Source of the DNA: Planctomycetota bacterium
GTDB lineage: Bacteria; Planctomycetota; Phycisphaerae; Sedimentisphaerales; Anaerobacaceae
Assembly (NCBI GenBank): GCA_013349615.1
Contig: DUZJ01000027.1
Span: 1 to 38,101, forward strand
Length of the DNA: 38,101 nucleotides
Reading direction: 5' to 3'
Shown here: piece after piece, positions 1 through 9,179 of the stretch
Layout of the letters: each line of letters starts with the position of its first letter
How positions within the stretch are numbered: position 1 is the stretch's first letter
Program-made: the position numbers and the translations under genes
Notes under the pieces: generated by a model
What the model saw: the letters and a program-made list of their open reading frames with translations, nothing else
Database searches by the model: none
Told to the model about the DNA's origin: nothing

Positions 1-61
1 GGAATTTTTCCAGTTCAGCTATCTTTTCTTTTGACAATGTGTAATCCTTCATATATACCAT
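1..61 (-). CDS. 5' end of a possible transposase or HTH gene (runs off the window)
   Basis: Reading leftwards, an open frame starts at one of two in-frame ATG codons (59-61 or 50-52) and runs to the window edge without a stop. From the second ATG it encodes MKDYTLSKEKIAELEKF. This lysine/glutamate-rich opening resembles the N-terminus of IS630-type helix-turn-helix transposases, but only about 17 codons are visible. The first ATG directly follows the TAA of the upstream gene. The identification is a weak inference; the open frame itself is seen. Confidence 0.3.
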   Translation of the reverse strand, partial: MVYMKDYTLSKEKIAELEKF

Positions 62-592
62 TTATCGGACATAAGGTGCTTTCTGATTAAAGAAAACGGG
101 ATTTTTCAACCAAGAGCAGTATAGCTCATCGGCGGTCAGTGTTGGACTGCGAAGCATCTGACCGAGGACATTCAATTCAGAAATATTCACTCCAACTGGC
201 CACGGTTCATCCACCGCTGCCCGCTCGCTGAACTTCAGGCGCCAGTAATTGCCCGGCTCGGTTCTCATATAGTACAATCGCAAATTATCCGGCGACACCC
301 ACGGGTCTTGGATATGCCCGCCGGAATAATTCAATTCACTAATTTCTTTTATTGATGTAAAGGATCCATAAGGCACTTCCCGTGTTGCCTCGTATAGTCG
401 GTGAAAATAGAAAGTGTCCGTTTTGCCCTTTGAAAAGTACAGCGACAGCCAGTCAGAGGAGAGAAACGGATCCCATTCTGCGTATTCAGTATTCACCTCC
501 GTCACAGGCGCCGGCACCGTCCATTCCGCCAAGGCTGGCCCATACTGAGACAAAAATCCCAAAACCGCCACAAAAATCATTCTCGTTTTCAT
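62..592 (-). CDS. Secreted PD40/WD40-like beta-propeller protein, possibly truncated
   Basis: A protein of about 176 residues with a signal peptide (MKTRMIFVAVLGFLSQYGPALA) followed by a region resembling PD40/TolB-type propeller repeats. Pieces such as EWDPFLSSDWLSLYF, DPWVSPDNLRLYY and SPTLTADELYCSW each have the (D/S)P-x-(L/S)(S/T)xDxLxLYF pattern of these blades. An ATG five codons upstream is possible, but the start at 592 is preceded by GGTGG at workable spacing and begins a clean signal peptide. About three blades are present, fewer than a full propeller, and the frame ends abruptly just before another ATG, so loss of the C-terminus is possible. Function is unknown; it is probably a periplasmic or surface binding module. 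Confidence 0.6.
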   Translation of the reverse strand: MKTRMIFVAVLGFLSQYGPALAEWTVPAPVTEVNTEYAEWDPFLSSDWLSLYFSKGKTDTFYFHRLYEATREVPYGSFTSIKEISELNYSGGHIQDPWVSPDNLRLYYMRTEPGNYWRLKFSERAAVDEPWPVGVNISELNVLGQMLRSPTLTADELYCSWLKNPVFFNQKAPYVR

Positions 593-1016
593 AATTTCTA
601 CCACCAATTAAATTAACTTTTCCTAATTCCCGCTCCGCGCAATTAGAGCAAAGCAAAACAAACGCAAAGGTTCGTCTCGGACTATTCCTCTGGTGATGCA
701 AATGTTCCTCAGGTGCTCTAATCCGCTACTATCTATAATCATAGACATTGACTGCTGAAAATCAACTGAATTTTTGTTTTTTTGCCTTTTTTACGCTTTT
801 TTCCGCTCGAAATGAGTCCACTTCCCCCCCCAATTTGGGTGTGCACATTCAGTGATTTTTAGATTTTCCCCCAGAATATGGTTCTCAACTCGCTACGGCC
901 GAATTGGTAATTATCACCATTCCAAAAGCAAGTGTCTCTAAAAACACAGGTGGGGAGGTCTCGGCTTCAGACGAGAAAATTGATATTGTAGTTTTGCTGA
1001 ACAACTCCGTATTTGG
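593..1016. other. Intergenic gap with no gene seen
   Basis: About 420 bp between the asparagine synthase stop and the propeller gene. Apart from the possible promoter at 738-765 it is AT-rich, with T-runs near 774-800 and a C-run near 824. No convincing coding frame or strong hairpin was recognised. The T-rich stretches could serve as the 3' end of the long glycan transcript. Confidence 0.4.
738..765 (-). promoter_or_regulatory. Putative sigma-70-like promoter of the propeller gene
   Basis: On the minus strand TTGATT (760-765) lies 16 bp before TATGAT (738-743), a fair match to -35/-10 consensus. It would give a leader of about 140 nt for the gene starting at 592. Based on pattern only. Confidence 0.25.
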
Positions 1017-2828
1017 CTAAGGCTGGCTGGACATCCAGTAATTGAAGACAAAGACCAGCCACAGATGTCTTGCATTGTCCTCTTTGCTGTTAATATGAGC
1101 ATCGAACAGGTCCTGAACATAACCATAGCTCAAGAGATCGTGTTCATAATACCTGCGGTTAGTTAGAAACTCCCGGATTAAATCACTTTTTCTAATCCAT
1201 ATAGAAATCGGAACGGTAAATCCTTTTTTGGGCCTGCGGATTATCTTCTCAGGCAGGTAGCCGGAAGCGATTTTTTTCAGGAGCCATTTTGTTGTAAAGT
1301 TAGTGATTTTGTATTTTTCCGGCAGAGACAAAACCAAAGGGACCAGTTGGTGGTCGAGGAAGGGTACTCTTGCTTCGAGCGAATTGAGCATTGAGGCGAA
1401 GTCAACCTTTTTTAGAATATTTTCCGCCAGATAGTTATGAATGTCATTTAGCTGTATCGAAAGAAAACTTTCTTCACGGCTGCAGTTGATAAGGGACTGA
1501 GCATCTACGAACCTGTCGTTCAATAGTTGTTGTCTCTGGGGATTGTTGAAAGTAGCCATCCAGTTTAAGTGTCTTCTATTTACATTGGTGTCAAGGTCTC
1601 TGACGAACCTCTTCATCTTGAAGCGCAGAGCCAGTTTTTTATCAGAGGGAGGCAGCAGGTTAATTAAATACCTCGATAATCTCATCGCGGTCCTTGGGAC
1701 ATATCGGGCGAGTTTGTATGCTTTATAGGTATCGTAGCCGCCGAAGACCTCATCACCGGCGTCACCGGACAAGGAGACCGTAACCTTGCGGCGGGTTATT
1801 TTCGACAGCAGGTAGGTCGGCAAGACGGATGCATCGCCGAAAGGTTCGTCCATATTCTCTACTATGAATTTGATAATGTTTTCATCAATCTGCAAAAAAT
1901 CGTAGTGATGATTGGTCCGGATGTGTTCTGATACGAGTTTTGAGTATTTCAGCTCATCGTAGGATTTGTCCTTAAAGCCGATTGAAAAGGTGTCGAAATC
2001 GTTATGATTCTTACTGATAACAGCGGAAATCAGGGACGAGTCAATTCCGCCGGAGAGGAAGCTGCCTACCGGCACATCAGCAACGAGTCTTTTTTCAACC
2101 GCATTGATGATGATATCTTCAATCGACTCAAGCCTTTGATTTAGTTTAGTTTCTTGATGTTGGCGTATTTGCTGTTCGAGGTCGTAGTATTTTGTTCGTG
2201 TGAGTTTTTTTGTGTTGAGTTCGAACAGCAGGTTTTCGGAAGGTCTGAGTTTGTAACAGTTTTCGAATATGGTCAGGTCATTGCCGATGTATTTTTGATA
2301 AAAAAAGAAGTTCAAAGCCGGCGTGCTGATATTCAGGGCCAGGCTGTGCTTTCTAATAGCTTTTAGCGATGAAGCGAAGAGAAAGCGACTGCCATCGAAA
2401 TAGTAATAGAGGGGCTTTATTCCGAATCGGTCTCTTGAAAGGAAGAAGGTATTTTTTTGTTTGTCATAAATGCAGAAAGCCCACATGCCGTTGAATTTTT
2501 CTACGCAGGCCGGTCCCCATTCGTGGTAACTATAGAGTACGACTTCGGTGTCAGAATCGGAAATGAAATTATAGCCTTTGGACATGAGCTGTTCTCTTAG
2601 CTGCTTGAAGTTGTATATTTCACCATTATAGACTATGACCAGGTTCTCAAACTCCATAGGTTGGCGGCCTTTTTCGGAAGTATCGATAATCGACAGCCGC
2701 CGGTGGCCCAAAGAGACACTACCGTCCACATAAAATCCCTCGTCATCGGGTCCTCTGTGCCTCATAGTCTGGGCCATCTCTTCTATGATGGATTTATCCT
2801 GCCAATTGAAACCTGCTATGCCACACAT
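1017..2828 (-). CDS. asnB: Asparagine synthase (glutamine-hydrolysing), AsnB family
   Basis: A 603-residue class II glutamine amidotransferase fused to an ATP-dependent synthetase domain. The mature N-terminus is MCGIAGF, where Cys2 is the family nucleophile. RHRGPDDEG, GHRRLSIID and VYNGEIYN are the glutaminase signatures, and RDRFGIKPLYY closes that domain. The synthetase half has the PP-loop SGGIDSS and the downstream SGDAGDEVFGGY motif. It is somewhat longer than E. coli AsnB (about 554). It is the last gene of the glycan cluster, 10 bp after the GT4 gene, a position where AsnB paralogues often amidate sugars or lipid-linked intermediates rather than serving asparagine supply. Family assignment is firm; the in vivo substrate is inferred. 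Confidence 0.9.
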   Translation of the reverse strand: MCGIAGFNWQDKSIIEEMAQTMRHRGPDDEGFYVDGSVSLGHRRLSIIDTSEKGRQPMEFENLVIVYNGEIYNFKQLREQLMSKGYNFISDSDTEVVLYSYHEWGPACVEKFNGMWAFCIYDKQKNTFFLSRDRFGIKPLYYYFDGSRFLFASSLKAIRKHSLALNISTPALNFFFYQKYIGNDLTIFENCYKLRPSENLLFELNTKKLTRTKYYDLEQQIRQHQETKLNQRLESIEDIIINAVEKRLVADVPVGSFLSGGIDSSLISAVISKNHNDFDTFSIGFKDKSYDELKYSKLVSEHIRTNHHYDFLQIDENIIKFIVENMDEPFGDASVLPTYLLSKITRRKVTVSLSGDAGDEVFGGYDTYKAYKLARYVPRTAMRLSRYLINLLPPSDKKLALRFKMKRFVRDLDTNVNRRHLNWMATFNNPQRQQLLNDRFVDAQSLINCSREESFLSIQLNDIHNYLAENILKKVDFASMLNSLEARVPFLDHQLVPLVLSLPEKYKITNFTTKWLLKKIASGYLPEKIIRRPKKGFTVPISIWIRKSDLIREFLTNRRYYEHDLLSYGYVQDLFDAHINSKEDNARHLWLVFVFNYWMSSQP

Positions 2829-2838
2829 ATATTTTTTT

Positions 2839-3987
2839 CTAAGAGTCGCTTTTTTTGTTTTTTATGATTTCCTGGTAGAGTTCAATATATTTGCCGGCCA
2901 CCGAAGACCAGGTAAACAAGGCTGCCCGTTTTCTTGCTGCGACAGACATTTTCATACAGGTTTGGCGGTTATCGGCTAATTTTTTTATCGCTTCAGCAAT
3001 TTCCTCAGCGTTTGCCTGCTCTATAATAATACCATTGCCGGCTATTAATTCTTCGACCCCTTCACAGCGAGTTGTGATTATCGGCAGTCCTGAGGCCATT
3101 GCCTCCAGCATCGCGTTACTCATTCCTTCGTGGGCGCTGCTCACAACAAAGATATCATTGTCCCGATAAAGCTGCGGCATCCGCTCAGCAGGGACCCTTC
3201 CCTTGAAACTGACACTGTCGGCGAGGTTTAATTCATTCGCTAATCGCTGAAGCTGCTCCATAAGGTTGCCCTCCCCTGCGATATTCAGATGGATATCAAG
3301 GCCAAGTTCCTTTGCACAGCCAACCGCCCCGATAAGTAAATCCATCCTCTTTCTGCTGATAAGTCTGCTAACCGTTAGTGCCTGTATCGGCTTTGTAAAA
3401 CCTTGTTTTTCTGATGGATGAAATTTTTCTTTATCGATGCCGTTGGGGATTATCCTGATATCCAAGGCCGGCATAAACTCCAACGCGAGCTTTCGCAAAC
3501 CCTTACTGTTTGCCACTACCGCTGCAGCGCCAGACCAAATCTTGCGGAAAAGACCTGCCATGAGCTTATAATCCAGACCTAAACGGATATTATAACCCGG
3601 CACATCCGAGCCTCTCAGCGAAATTATATAAGGCAATTTGTTTGCGGTCCGGTAACACAGCCAGCCTGTCGGGAAGCCGAAGAATGCGTGAGCCAAATCA
3701 TAATTATTTTCCCGCAGCAACTTGCGGTAGTGGCGTTGTGCTTTCAGCAACCATTCGATTACTTCGATTTTGCGCCAGTAATGTAGATTCTTCTTGTGCA
3801 CACCAACTTTATAGATGGTGATATTCTCTGAGAAGTTTTCGACTGTAAAGCCTGGCCTGGGTGCAGAGGTCAATACATCTATGACGAGGCTGCTATTGCC
3901 TGCGAACTCCTTGAGCATACACAGATGTGCCTTACCCGCTCCGCCCCCAATCGGCGGAAATTCATAATTTAGCATCAGAACGTTCAT
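2839..3987 (-). CDS. Glycosyltransferase family 4 (GT-B fold)
   Basis: A 382-residue retaining glycosyltransferase that would transfer a sugar from a nucleotide donor at the cytoplasmic face of the membrane. The N-terminus has NYEFPPIGGGAGKAH, the Gly-rich acceptor-domain loop. IPNGIDKEKFHP, VSRLISRKRMDLLIGA and the EX7E stretch EGMSNAMLEAMASGLPIITT are typical of the GT4 donor domain. Its ATG at 3985-3987 overlaps (ATGA) the stop of a GT-C gene fragment upstream, and asnB follows 10 bp later, so the three share a transcript. The sugar specificity cannot be read from the sequence. Confidence 0.88.
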   Translation of the reverse strand: MNVLMLNYEFPPIGGGAGKAHLCMLKEFAGNSSLVIDVLTSAPRPGFTVENFSENITIYKVGVHKKNLHYWRKIEVIEWLLKAQRHYRKLLRENNYDLAHAFFGFPTGWLCYRTANKLPYIISLRGSDVPGYNIRLGLDYKLMAGLFRKIWSGAAAVVANSKGLRKLALEFMPALDIRIIPNGIDKEKFHPSEKQGFTKPIQALTVSRLISRKRMDLLIGAVGCAKELGLDIHLNIAGEGNLMEQLQRLANELNLADSVSFKGRVPAERMPQLYRDNDIFVVSSAHEGMSNAMLEAMASGLPIITTRCEGVEELIAGNGIIIEQANAEEIAEAIKKLADNRQTCMKMSVAARKRAALFTWSSVAGKYIELYQEIIKNKKSDS

Positions 3988-4130
3988 TTCATTATGTCCG
4001 CCCTATCTTTTTCTCCAGAATCCCTTGCATCTTTGGCTTTCTTCTTGAGCACCACCATTTCCGAATTTAAGAATCTTTTTTTTGGAATCGGCCGGTTGCT
4101 TCCTGCGATGGAATGCGGCTCCCGTGGGTA
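3984..4130 (-). pseudogene. C-terminal remnant of a GT-C membrane glycosyltransferase
   Basis: The frame ending at 3984 reads IAGSNRPIPKKRFLNSEMVV followed by LKKK. It closely resembles the C-terminus of the GT-C enzyme at 6660-8372 (FAGWPIPKHGFLSPEIIVFKKK), with shared AG, PIPK, FL and final KKK. The similarity also shows at DNA level (TTTGGAATCGGCC in both on the plus strand). Beyond residue 20 or so the resemblance fades and no transmembrane region precedes it, so only the tail of a former paralogue seems left. Its TGA overlaps the ATG of the GT4 gene. The left boundary is approximate; the 4131-4287 stretch holds no other gene I can support. Confidence 0.55.
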
Positions 4131-4287
4131 TCCCGCAGGTCGCCCTCGATTAAGGCCTGTAACATTAACGGCAAGAGTCGACCGAGCTACAATAAGCAAT
4201 GCTATTGCGGTAACAGCATCTCAACTTGGTAAACTCAATTTTGGCCATACTTCAGCGGAGTCTCAGATCTCACTGCTATTGCGGCTT

Positions 4288-5868
4288 TTACACCCTTGCC
4301 TGCTCATGATATTCTTCCTCTGTATTAACCGCCCACAAATTATCTTTCGATTTAACATTATTAATGATATTTTTAACAGCAATCATTGCGGCTAACATGG
4401 AGTGGTCGGAATTATTATATTTGTGCATGCCGTTTCTACCCACTAAAAATAAATTTTCAAACTTATCAGTAAAATTTCTGATTACATGAAACTGGTCATA
4501 AGTCCCAAAGTAGGCAGGATAAGCTTTTGGCATTCTTATTAAAGTGTTATCAAGGACATCTTCTTTCTCAATAATGCCAATCTTAGCTAATTCCTCTATA
4601 GCAAACGCAGTAAAACAACTATCAGATTTACTCCATAACCCATCTCCTTCATTACAGAAGTATTCCAATCCCAACCACACCGTATTAATGTCCTTAACCA
4701 TATACGGATTCCAATTATTAAATATCTGAATTCGACCGACTTTTACATCTTTTTCCTGAACATAAATCCAGCAGTCGGGGATTATATTGTTAATAGTCTT
4801 TACTTTGCTTTTATTCTTTATCTTCAGCTTTCTTACAAGCAAACCAACTGTTACAAAATCACGATATATCAATCCTCTCGCTACCTGCTGAACCTCTTGT
4901 GGTACACGCTCACCAAGAGATTCTATTAACTCTTTAACCGGCATCGTCGAAAAAAAATAATCTCCTTTCCTTGTTTTTATGTTTCCAGTAGTTTGATCTT
5001 TCACCTCAACTCCAACTATCTTATTATCCTTGTGCTTAAGGCCTATGACTTTGTGTTTTAAATGAGTTTCTGCACCTCTTTCTTCAACAATCCCGGCAAC
5101 TTCTTGCCACATCTGACCCGGTCCGAACTTTGGGTACATAAACTGCTTGATAAGACTGGTTTCAGTATTTTTTTGGGCAATGGAAGAATGCCGGGAGAAG
5201 ATACTTTTCACCGCATGTACGACCGCTTTGCTGATCGATAAACCTTTTATTCGTTGAGCGCCCCATTCGGAGCTAATTTGGCTGCAGGAAATTCCCCACA
5301 GCTTCTCAGTATAGTCTTTAAAAAAGATAAGGTATAGTTCTCTGCCAAACCTATTGATAAAGAAATGCTCGAGAGATATTTCATTTTTGATGGGAAAAAC
5401 TCGAGCCTTGATGTAACTCGCCCCTATTTTCACGGTTCGTAGTATTCCAAGATTTGAAAGTGTCTTAAAATTCAAAGAAACAGGGTAATCAAAAAATTTC
5501 CTTAAGAAGAATATTCTTGAGATTCGGCCGCGAACTAACATTACACGGTCCGTTTTTTCAGGATCGGGAGCATTGACTTCTTTAGAGAGCGGGATATCTC
5601 TTCCAAGTATAATATCATCTTTTGACGGCATTCCCTGCATAGGAAGAATGTTCTGCCACCGCTGTATAACTCTATCGGATCTGGAAAAAAACCTGTGACC
5701 ACCAATATCTATTCGGTTGCCCTTATAATTAACTGTCTTGGAAATGCCGCCGATGTCTCCTGTCATCTCGTAGATAATTGGCTTAACGTCCGTTTTCTCG
5801 AGCATCTCGTAAGCTGCTGTTAAACCTGCGGGGCCTGCTCCGATTATGATTGCTATTTTTTGACTCAT
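4288..5868 (-). CDS. FAD-dependent oxidoreductase, UDP-galactopyranose-mutase/HemY-like
   Basis: A 526-residue flavoprotein. The N-terminal dinucleotide-binding motif is [16 protein letters not shown], with an acidic end of the second strand (IYEM). IGGISKTV and [15 protein letters not shown] match the substrate-loop region of the amine-oxidase/HemY superfamily used in many polysaccharide loci. [19 protein letters not shown] near the C-terminus is the second FAD-binding segment. The ATG overlaps the stop of the small methyltransferase (ATGA), suggesting translational coupling. A role in sugar-ring or sugar-alcohol rearrangement is plausible from relatives and context; the precise reaction is unknown. 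Confidence 0.75.
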   Translation of the reverse strand: MSQKIAIIIGAGPAGLTAAYEMLEKTDVKPIIYEMTGDIGGISKTVNYKGNRIDIGGHRFFSRSDRVIQRWQNILPMQGMPSKDDIILGRDIPLSKEVNAPDPEKTDRVMLVRGRISRIFFLRKFFDYPVSLNFKTLSNLGILRTVKIGASYIKARVFPIKNEISLEHFFINRFGRELYLIFFKDYTEKLWGISCSQISSEWGAQRIKGLSISKAVVHAVKSIFSRHSSIAQKNTETSLIKQFMYPKFGPGQMWQEVAGIVEERGAETHLKHKVIGLKHKDNKIVGVEVKDQTTGNIKTRKGDYFFSTMPVKELIESLGERVPQEVQQVARGLIYRDFVTVGLLVRKLKIKNKSKVKTINNIIPDCWIYVQEKDVKVGRIQIFNNWNPYMVKDINTVWLGLEYFCNEGDGLWSKSDSCFTAFAIEELAKIGIIEKEDVLDNTLIRMPKAYPAYFGTYDQFHVIRNFTDKFENLFLVGRNGMHKYNNSDHSMLAAMIAVKNIINNVKSKDNLWAVNTEEEYHEQARV

Positions 5869-6368
5869 GAATGTTCCTTAGTGAATATTCCCCATTGCGA
5901 CAAAAAGCCAACAATTTTAATGTTTTTATGTTGAAAGTATTGAACATCTCTAAAGTAGACCAGATGATTGTGAGGACCTGTTCTTTTTTGGTTAAGTCCG
6001 AGCAGTTCAAGTAATTTCATGACCCAGTCCATATGTGGAACAGGCGAAGTGAGCATTAACATCCCACCAGGCTTTAACAGCTCGAAACATTCTTTAAAAC
6101 AATTGATATGTTCAACTACCTCAAAGGCAACGATAACATCAAATGATTGTTCTTTTAGTCCTAACTCCTTCCAGTCACGTATATCGCCAACAATATCAGC
6201 TGGGGGAACAATATCAATTCCCACATAATGGTCCTTTCCATTTTCCTTGAGATAATCACCAACCCAACCGGTCGCACAGCCGATTTCCAGTATCTTAGCC
6301 TGTTTAGGGATTTTTTTTAGAAAATATTCAATTTTTCTTTTTCGAGCATATTGGCTTAATAGTCGCAT
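5865..6368 (-). CDS. Small class I SAM-dependent methyltransferase
   Basis: A 167-residue Rossmann methyltransferase. Motif I is [15 protein letters not shown] (about residues 26-40), the acidic end of strand 2 is YVGIDIV, and [14 protein letters not shown] is the motif IV region, followed by [16 protein letters not shown]. It is short for the family (usually 200-250), but the core is complete and no frameshift is evident. It may act on a sugar nucleotide or a lipid-linked glycan. The stop overlaps the start of the flavoprotein gene by ATGA. The region upstream is a 290-bp gap, so this gene may begin its own sub-operon. Confidence 0.8.
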   Translation of the reverse strand: MRLLSQYARKRKIEYFLKKIPKQAKILEIGCATGWVGDYLKENGKDHYVGIDIVPPADIVGDIRDWKELGLKEQSFDVIVAFEVVEHINCFKECFELLKPGGMLMLTSPVPHMDWVMKLLELLGLNQKRTGPHNHLVYFRDVQYFQHKNIKIVGFLSQWGIFTKEHS

Positions 6369-6659
6369 AACATACTCTCTTTACACGTCCAGGTCTATTT
6401 ATTTTCTGAGCCTACCCTGCTTTGGCTGCTATTAGCCCAAACGGCTGGCGATGTTTGAGCTGTTGGCGTTTTCAATTACCGGCTCTTCGCTAACTAACGC
6501 TGTAATAAGCGATGCATGTGCACGTCAAAAGGAGATTATATACATTGAACCCATCAGTAGCAATTTGTGTTTTTCGCAAATAGCGCTACCGCCAAAGCTC
6601 TCAATGCTCTTGATCATTTCCAGATTGAGATTTGTGTTCCCTGCACCTATCTTAGAAGT
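6369..6659. other. Intergenic gap inside the glycan cluster
   Basis: About 290 bp between the second GT-C gene and the small methyltransferase, while neighbouring genes in this cluster overlap or nearly touch. I see no coding frame with family features on either strand. It could be a deletion scar or a relic of a lost gene, as at 3984-4287, but nothing in the sequence identifies it. Confidence 0.4.
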
Positions 6660-8372
6660 TTATTTCTTCTTAAACACAATTATCTCCGGGCTTAAGAATC
6701 CGTGCTTTGGAATCGGCCAGCCTGCGAACCCAAAAATGGTTCGGGCCGGATACAAATACTTCGACTTCAACCGAATTACCTGTTTGTAGTTCGTCTGTCC
6801 GTCAAAGAGTTTTTCTCTGAATGTGGCTTCAGCCTTCTCTTTAATACGTAGCCAGCCTGGCGTCATGATCAGATAGTCTGGATACAACTGGCCCCGTCCA
6901 GGAATCCCCCGAACTCTCGAAACCCTCCAGGGGCACATTAGACGATATCCGTTAAAGTGCAGCCTCGGAGCGTAAAGCTTATTGTTAAATCCAGCTCCTA
7001 TTAGGTTGTCGCGCCCCACATTTTTATAAAACCAATGCTCCGTCCGAACACGAGTATCATTGAGCATTTCTAAATCAAGGCCTACACAGTAAAGCAACGA
7101 AAGGATGTAAACTATTGCAACCGGAAGGAGCCGCAAGGCGATGTGAATCTTCTTGTACCTTAGCCAGTCAGCACAACCTTTGCCAACAAGCAAAGCGAAA
7201 CCGGCGTATGCTGGCAAAAAAAATCGTGGCGCAACAAAGCGAATATTCATGACTACCATCACATAAAATGCGATAAGGGGAACTGTCAAAGGCACCGATT
7301 GCCAGGGATGTTTAATGCTACAGTATACCAGGGATATTCCGATAATTGCCAGCAGCGGCCAGCCGAACGAGCCGTACAACATCCGGCATGCGCTCCAAAG
7401 CAAAGGCAACTGACCCCTGAATCCCTTGTCATATCCGCTCACGCCAGGTCCGCCGAACCAATGTGACATCCTCTCTGCGAACGCTTGCGGAGCAGTGAGA
7501 ATATCCTGTAACAGGGCGTAAACAAACAGGAAAACCAGGACTGCAACAAGTACCTTCTTTGAAAAAACCGACAGCACCGCAGTCTTAAAACTTTGCCCAT
7601 CGGCTCTATTCTTGCATATCATTGCAACCCAAAATGCCGGCACCATCCCGGCCAGGTACCCCACCACAGCATCCTTAGTGCAAATGCTAAGTGAAAAACA
7701 CAGCCCCATCAACACAAAGTGACGCCACGTGCCGATATATACCGCCTTCACCGCCCAGTAAACGCCCCAGGTGAACCAGAAAACACAGGGCACATCTACA
7801 TTGCCCGAGTGACTGTAGAAGACAAAAAGTTGCGACAGAGCCAGCGCAAGTCCAGCCAAAAAGGCGCCTAAGTAATCCCTGAAAACCAACCTTGAGGCGA
7901 GGAATACTGCAAGCACAGTTCCTACACCCATCACTGCGGAAATAACGCGGGAAATGTTCGCCAGCAGGTCCAGCCTCTCCGAATTCAAAGCCTGCGAAAC
8001 AATCCGACCATCGGCTGTTCCGGTCTTGACAGGATGCTTTTCCCAGTATTTCAACAGTGGATGATAAAAGATAGTGTTGATAAGGAAATGTCCCCTCGGA
8101 TATTTGTACGTCCACTGCCTGAACATGCGTGGCATCTCTCGAACAGTCGTAATGCCCTCGATTGAATCTGGATACCAAGGCACCAGGCCGGACCGTCCCC
8201 ATCCCAAGCCCACACAGTTCACGATTAGGCTGATAACTACAACAGCTAATAATCCACCAACACGCCAACGGGTCCAATTACCAGAGCTGTCACTCACAGC
8301 TTTCAGACTTGTGCCCGCGCCGGGACTTCTTATTGCTTTGCGAACATTATTCCTTTTTCTTTGTCTCGTCAA
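6660..8372 (-). CDS. GT-C membrane glycosyltransferase (GT39/ArnT-like)
   Basis: A 570-residue polytopic membrane protein. A basic N-terminus is followed by the first helix (GGLLAVVVISLIVNCVGL) and a periplasmic loop with PWYPDSIEG, matching the acidic first-loop motif of GT-C enzymes that use polyprenyl-phosphate sugars. About ten further hydrophobic segments follow (for example AFLAGLALALSQLFVFYSH and VLVAVLVFLFVYALL), then a soluble C-terminal domain ending PIPKHGFLSPEIIVFKKK. That tail is shared with the remnant at 3984-4130. The enzyme would move a sugar from undecaprenyl phosphate to a glycan, lipid or protein outside the cytoplasmic membrane. Acceptor unknown. Confidence 0.75.
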   Translation of the reverse strand: MTRQRKRNNVRKAIRSPGAGTSLKAVSDSSGNWTRWRVGGLLAVVVISLIVNCVGLGWGRSGLVPWYPDSIEGITTVREMPRMFRQWTYKYPRGHFLINTIFYHPLLKYWEKHPVKTGTADGRIVSQALNSERLDLLANISRVISAVMGVGTVLAVFLASRLVFRDYLGAFLAGLALALSQLFVFYSHSGNVDVPCVFWFTWGVYWAVKAVYIGTWRHFVLMGLCFSLSICTKDAVVGYLAGMVPAFWVAMICKNRADGQSFKTAVLSVFSKKVLVAVLVFLFVYALLQDILTAPQAFAERMSHWFGGPGVSGYDKGFRGQLPLLWSACRMLYGSFGWPLLAIIGISLVYCSIKHPWQSVPLTVPLIAFYVMVVMNIRFVAPRFFLPAYAGFALLVGKGCADWLRYKKIHIALRLLPVAIVYILSLLYCVGLDLEMLNDTRVRTEHWFYKNVGRDNLIGAGFNNKLYAPRLHFNGYRLMCPWRVSRVRGIPGRGQLYPDYLIMTPGWLRIKEKAEATFREKLFDGQTNYKQVIRLKSKYLYPARTIFGFAGWPIPKHGFLSPEIIVFKKK

Positions 8373-8428
8373 AATGTTTGTCCAAATGCGCTTCTCTCAT
8401 AAGCCTTAACGCAGGGGATTCTCAATAT

Positions 8429-9136
8429 TTATTGTTTACGAGCAATCACATACAAGTTTGTCTGAAGGATAAGAGGCAGACGGCCAAAATTTATATGCTT
8501 GAAGATATTACCTATAGGTCCGAACTTTTTTAGTTTCTTTAGAGTAAATTCATTTATAGGGTTCATTTTGACAAATCGAGCCTCGAATCCATGCCTGGAC
8601 AATCGCCGCCTCAATTGGCCGGGTGAATGCAGTGAAGGATGGTAGTGTCGCCATCGCAGTGTTCTCGTCTGCAGCGTCTCAAAGATAATATTGCTGTACT
8701 TGTTTGGTGTCTGGAACAGGTAGTAGCCGCCCGGACGAAGGACACGAAAGACCTCGCTTGTATGTCGGTCAACCTGGGCAATATGCTCGAACAAATCAAA
8801 GCTCAACACAATATCGAAGGTCTCATTTTCAAACTGTAGCTCTTCGGCCGCCTGAACGTCGAGGTTAATGTCGCCGTATTTTTTAAGACCGTAAGTAATC
8901 GCCTCGCGTGATATGTCTCTGCCAATAATATCGTGTCCCTGCCTGTTCAGCTCGAACACTACGCTGCCGATACCACAGCCGATTTCCAAAATCCTGTGGT
9001 TCGGCTGCAGCAGATTGGTTTTTGCAAGGAATTCCAGGTTCGTCTGCAGGTTCCCAAACTCTTCCCTGCCCGTCTCAAATCCCCGGCGCCAGGATTTATC
9101 ATAGATTTCCTGCTGCTTCTTAAGGTCCTTATCCAT
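8429..9136 (-). CDS. Class I SAM-dependent methyltransferase
   Basis: A 235-residue methyltransferase. ILEIGCGIGSVVFEL (about residues 46-60) is motif I, IIGRDIS the strand-2 acidic motif, FDIVLSFDLFEHI the motif IV region, and FRVLRPGGYYLFQTPNKYSN the strand-5 segment. Its length is usual for the family. It lies between two GT-C glycosyltransferases, 43 bp from the upstream one, so it probably methylates a sugar residue or capping group of the same glycan. It is not closely similar to the small methyltransferase at 5865-6368. Confidence 0.85.
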   Translation of the reverse strand: MDKDLKKQQEIYDKSWRRGFETGREEFGNLQTNLEFLAKTNLLQPNHRILEIGCGIGSVVFELNRQGHDIIGRDISREAITYGLKKYGDINLDVQAAEELQFENETFDIVLSFDLFEHIAQVDRHTSEVFRVLRPGGYYLFQTPNKYSNIIFETLQTRTLRWRHYHPSLHSPGQLRRRLSRHGFEARFVKMNPINEFTLKKLKKFGPIGNIFKHINFGRLPLILQTNLYVIARKQ

Positions 9137-9179
9137 TCACCTTATCAGGCCTTTTGTTATGCGGTAATGCTTTGTGCGT

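Noticed and set aside
3994-4395. Plus-strand open frame across the GT4/flavoprotein gap
   Set aside because: It overlaps the remnant and the flavoprotein 3' end in antisense and shows no domain.
6451-6789. Plus-strand open frame in the glycan cluster
   Set aside because: It runs antisense into the GT-C gene and has no protein-like features; half of it mirrors coding sequence.
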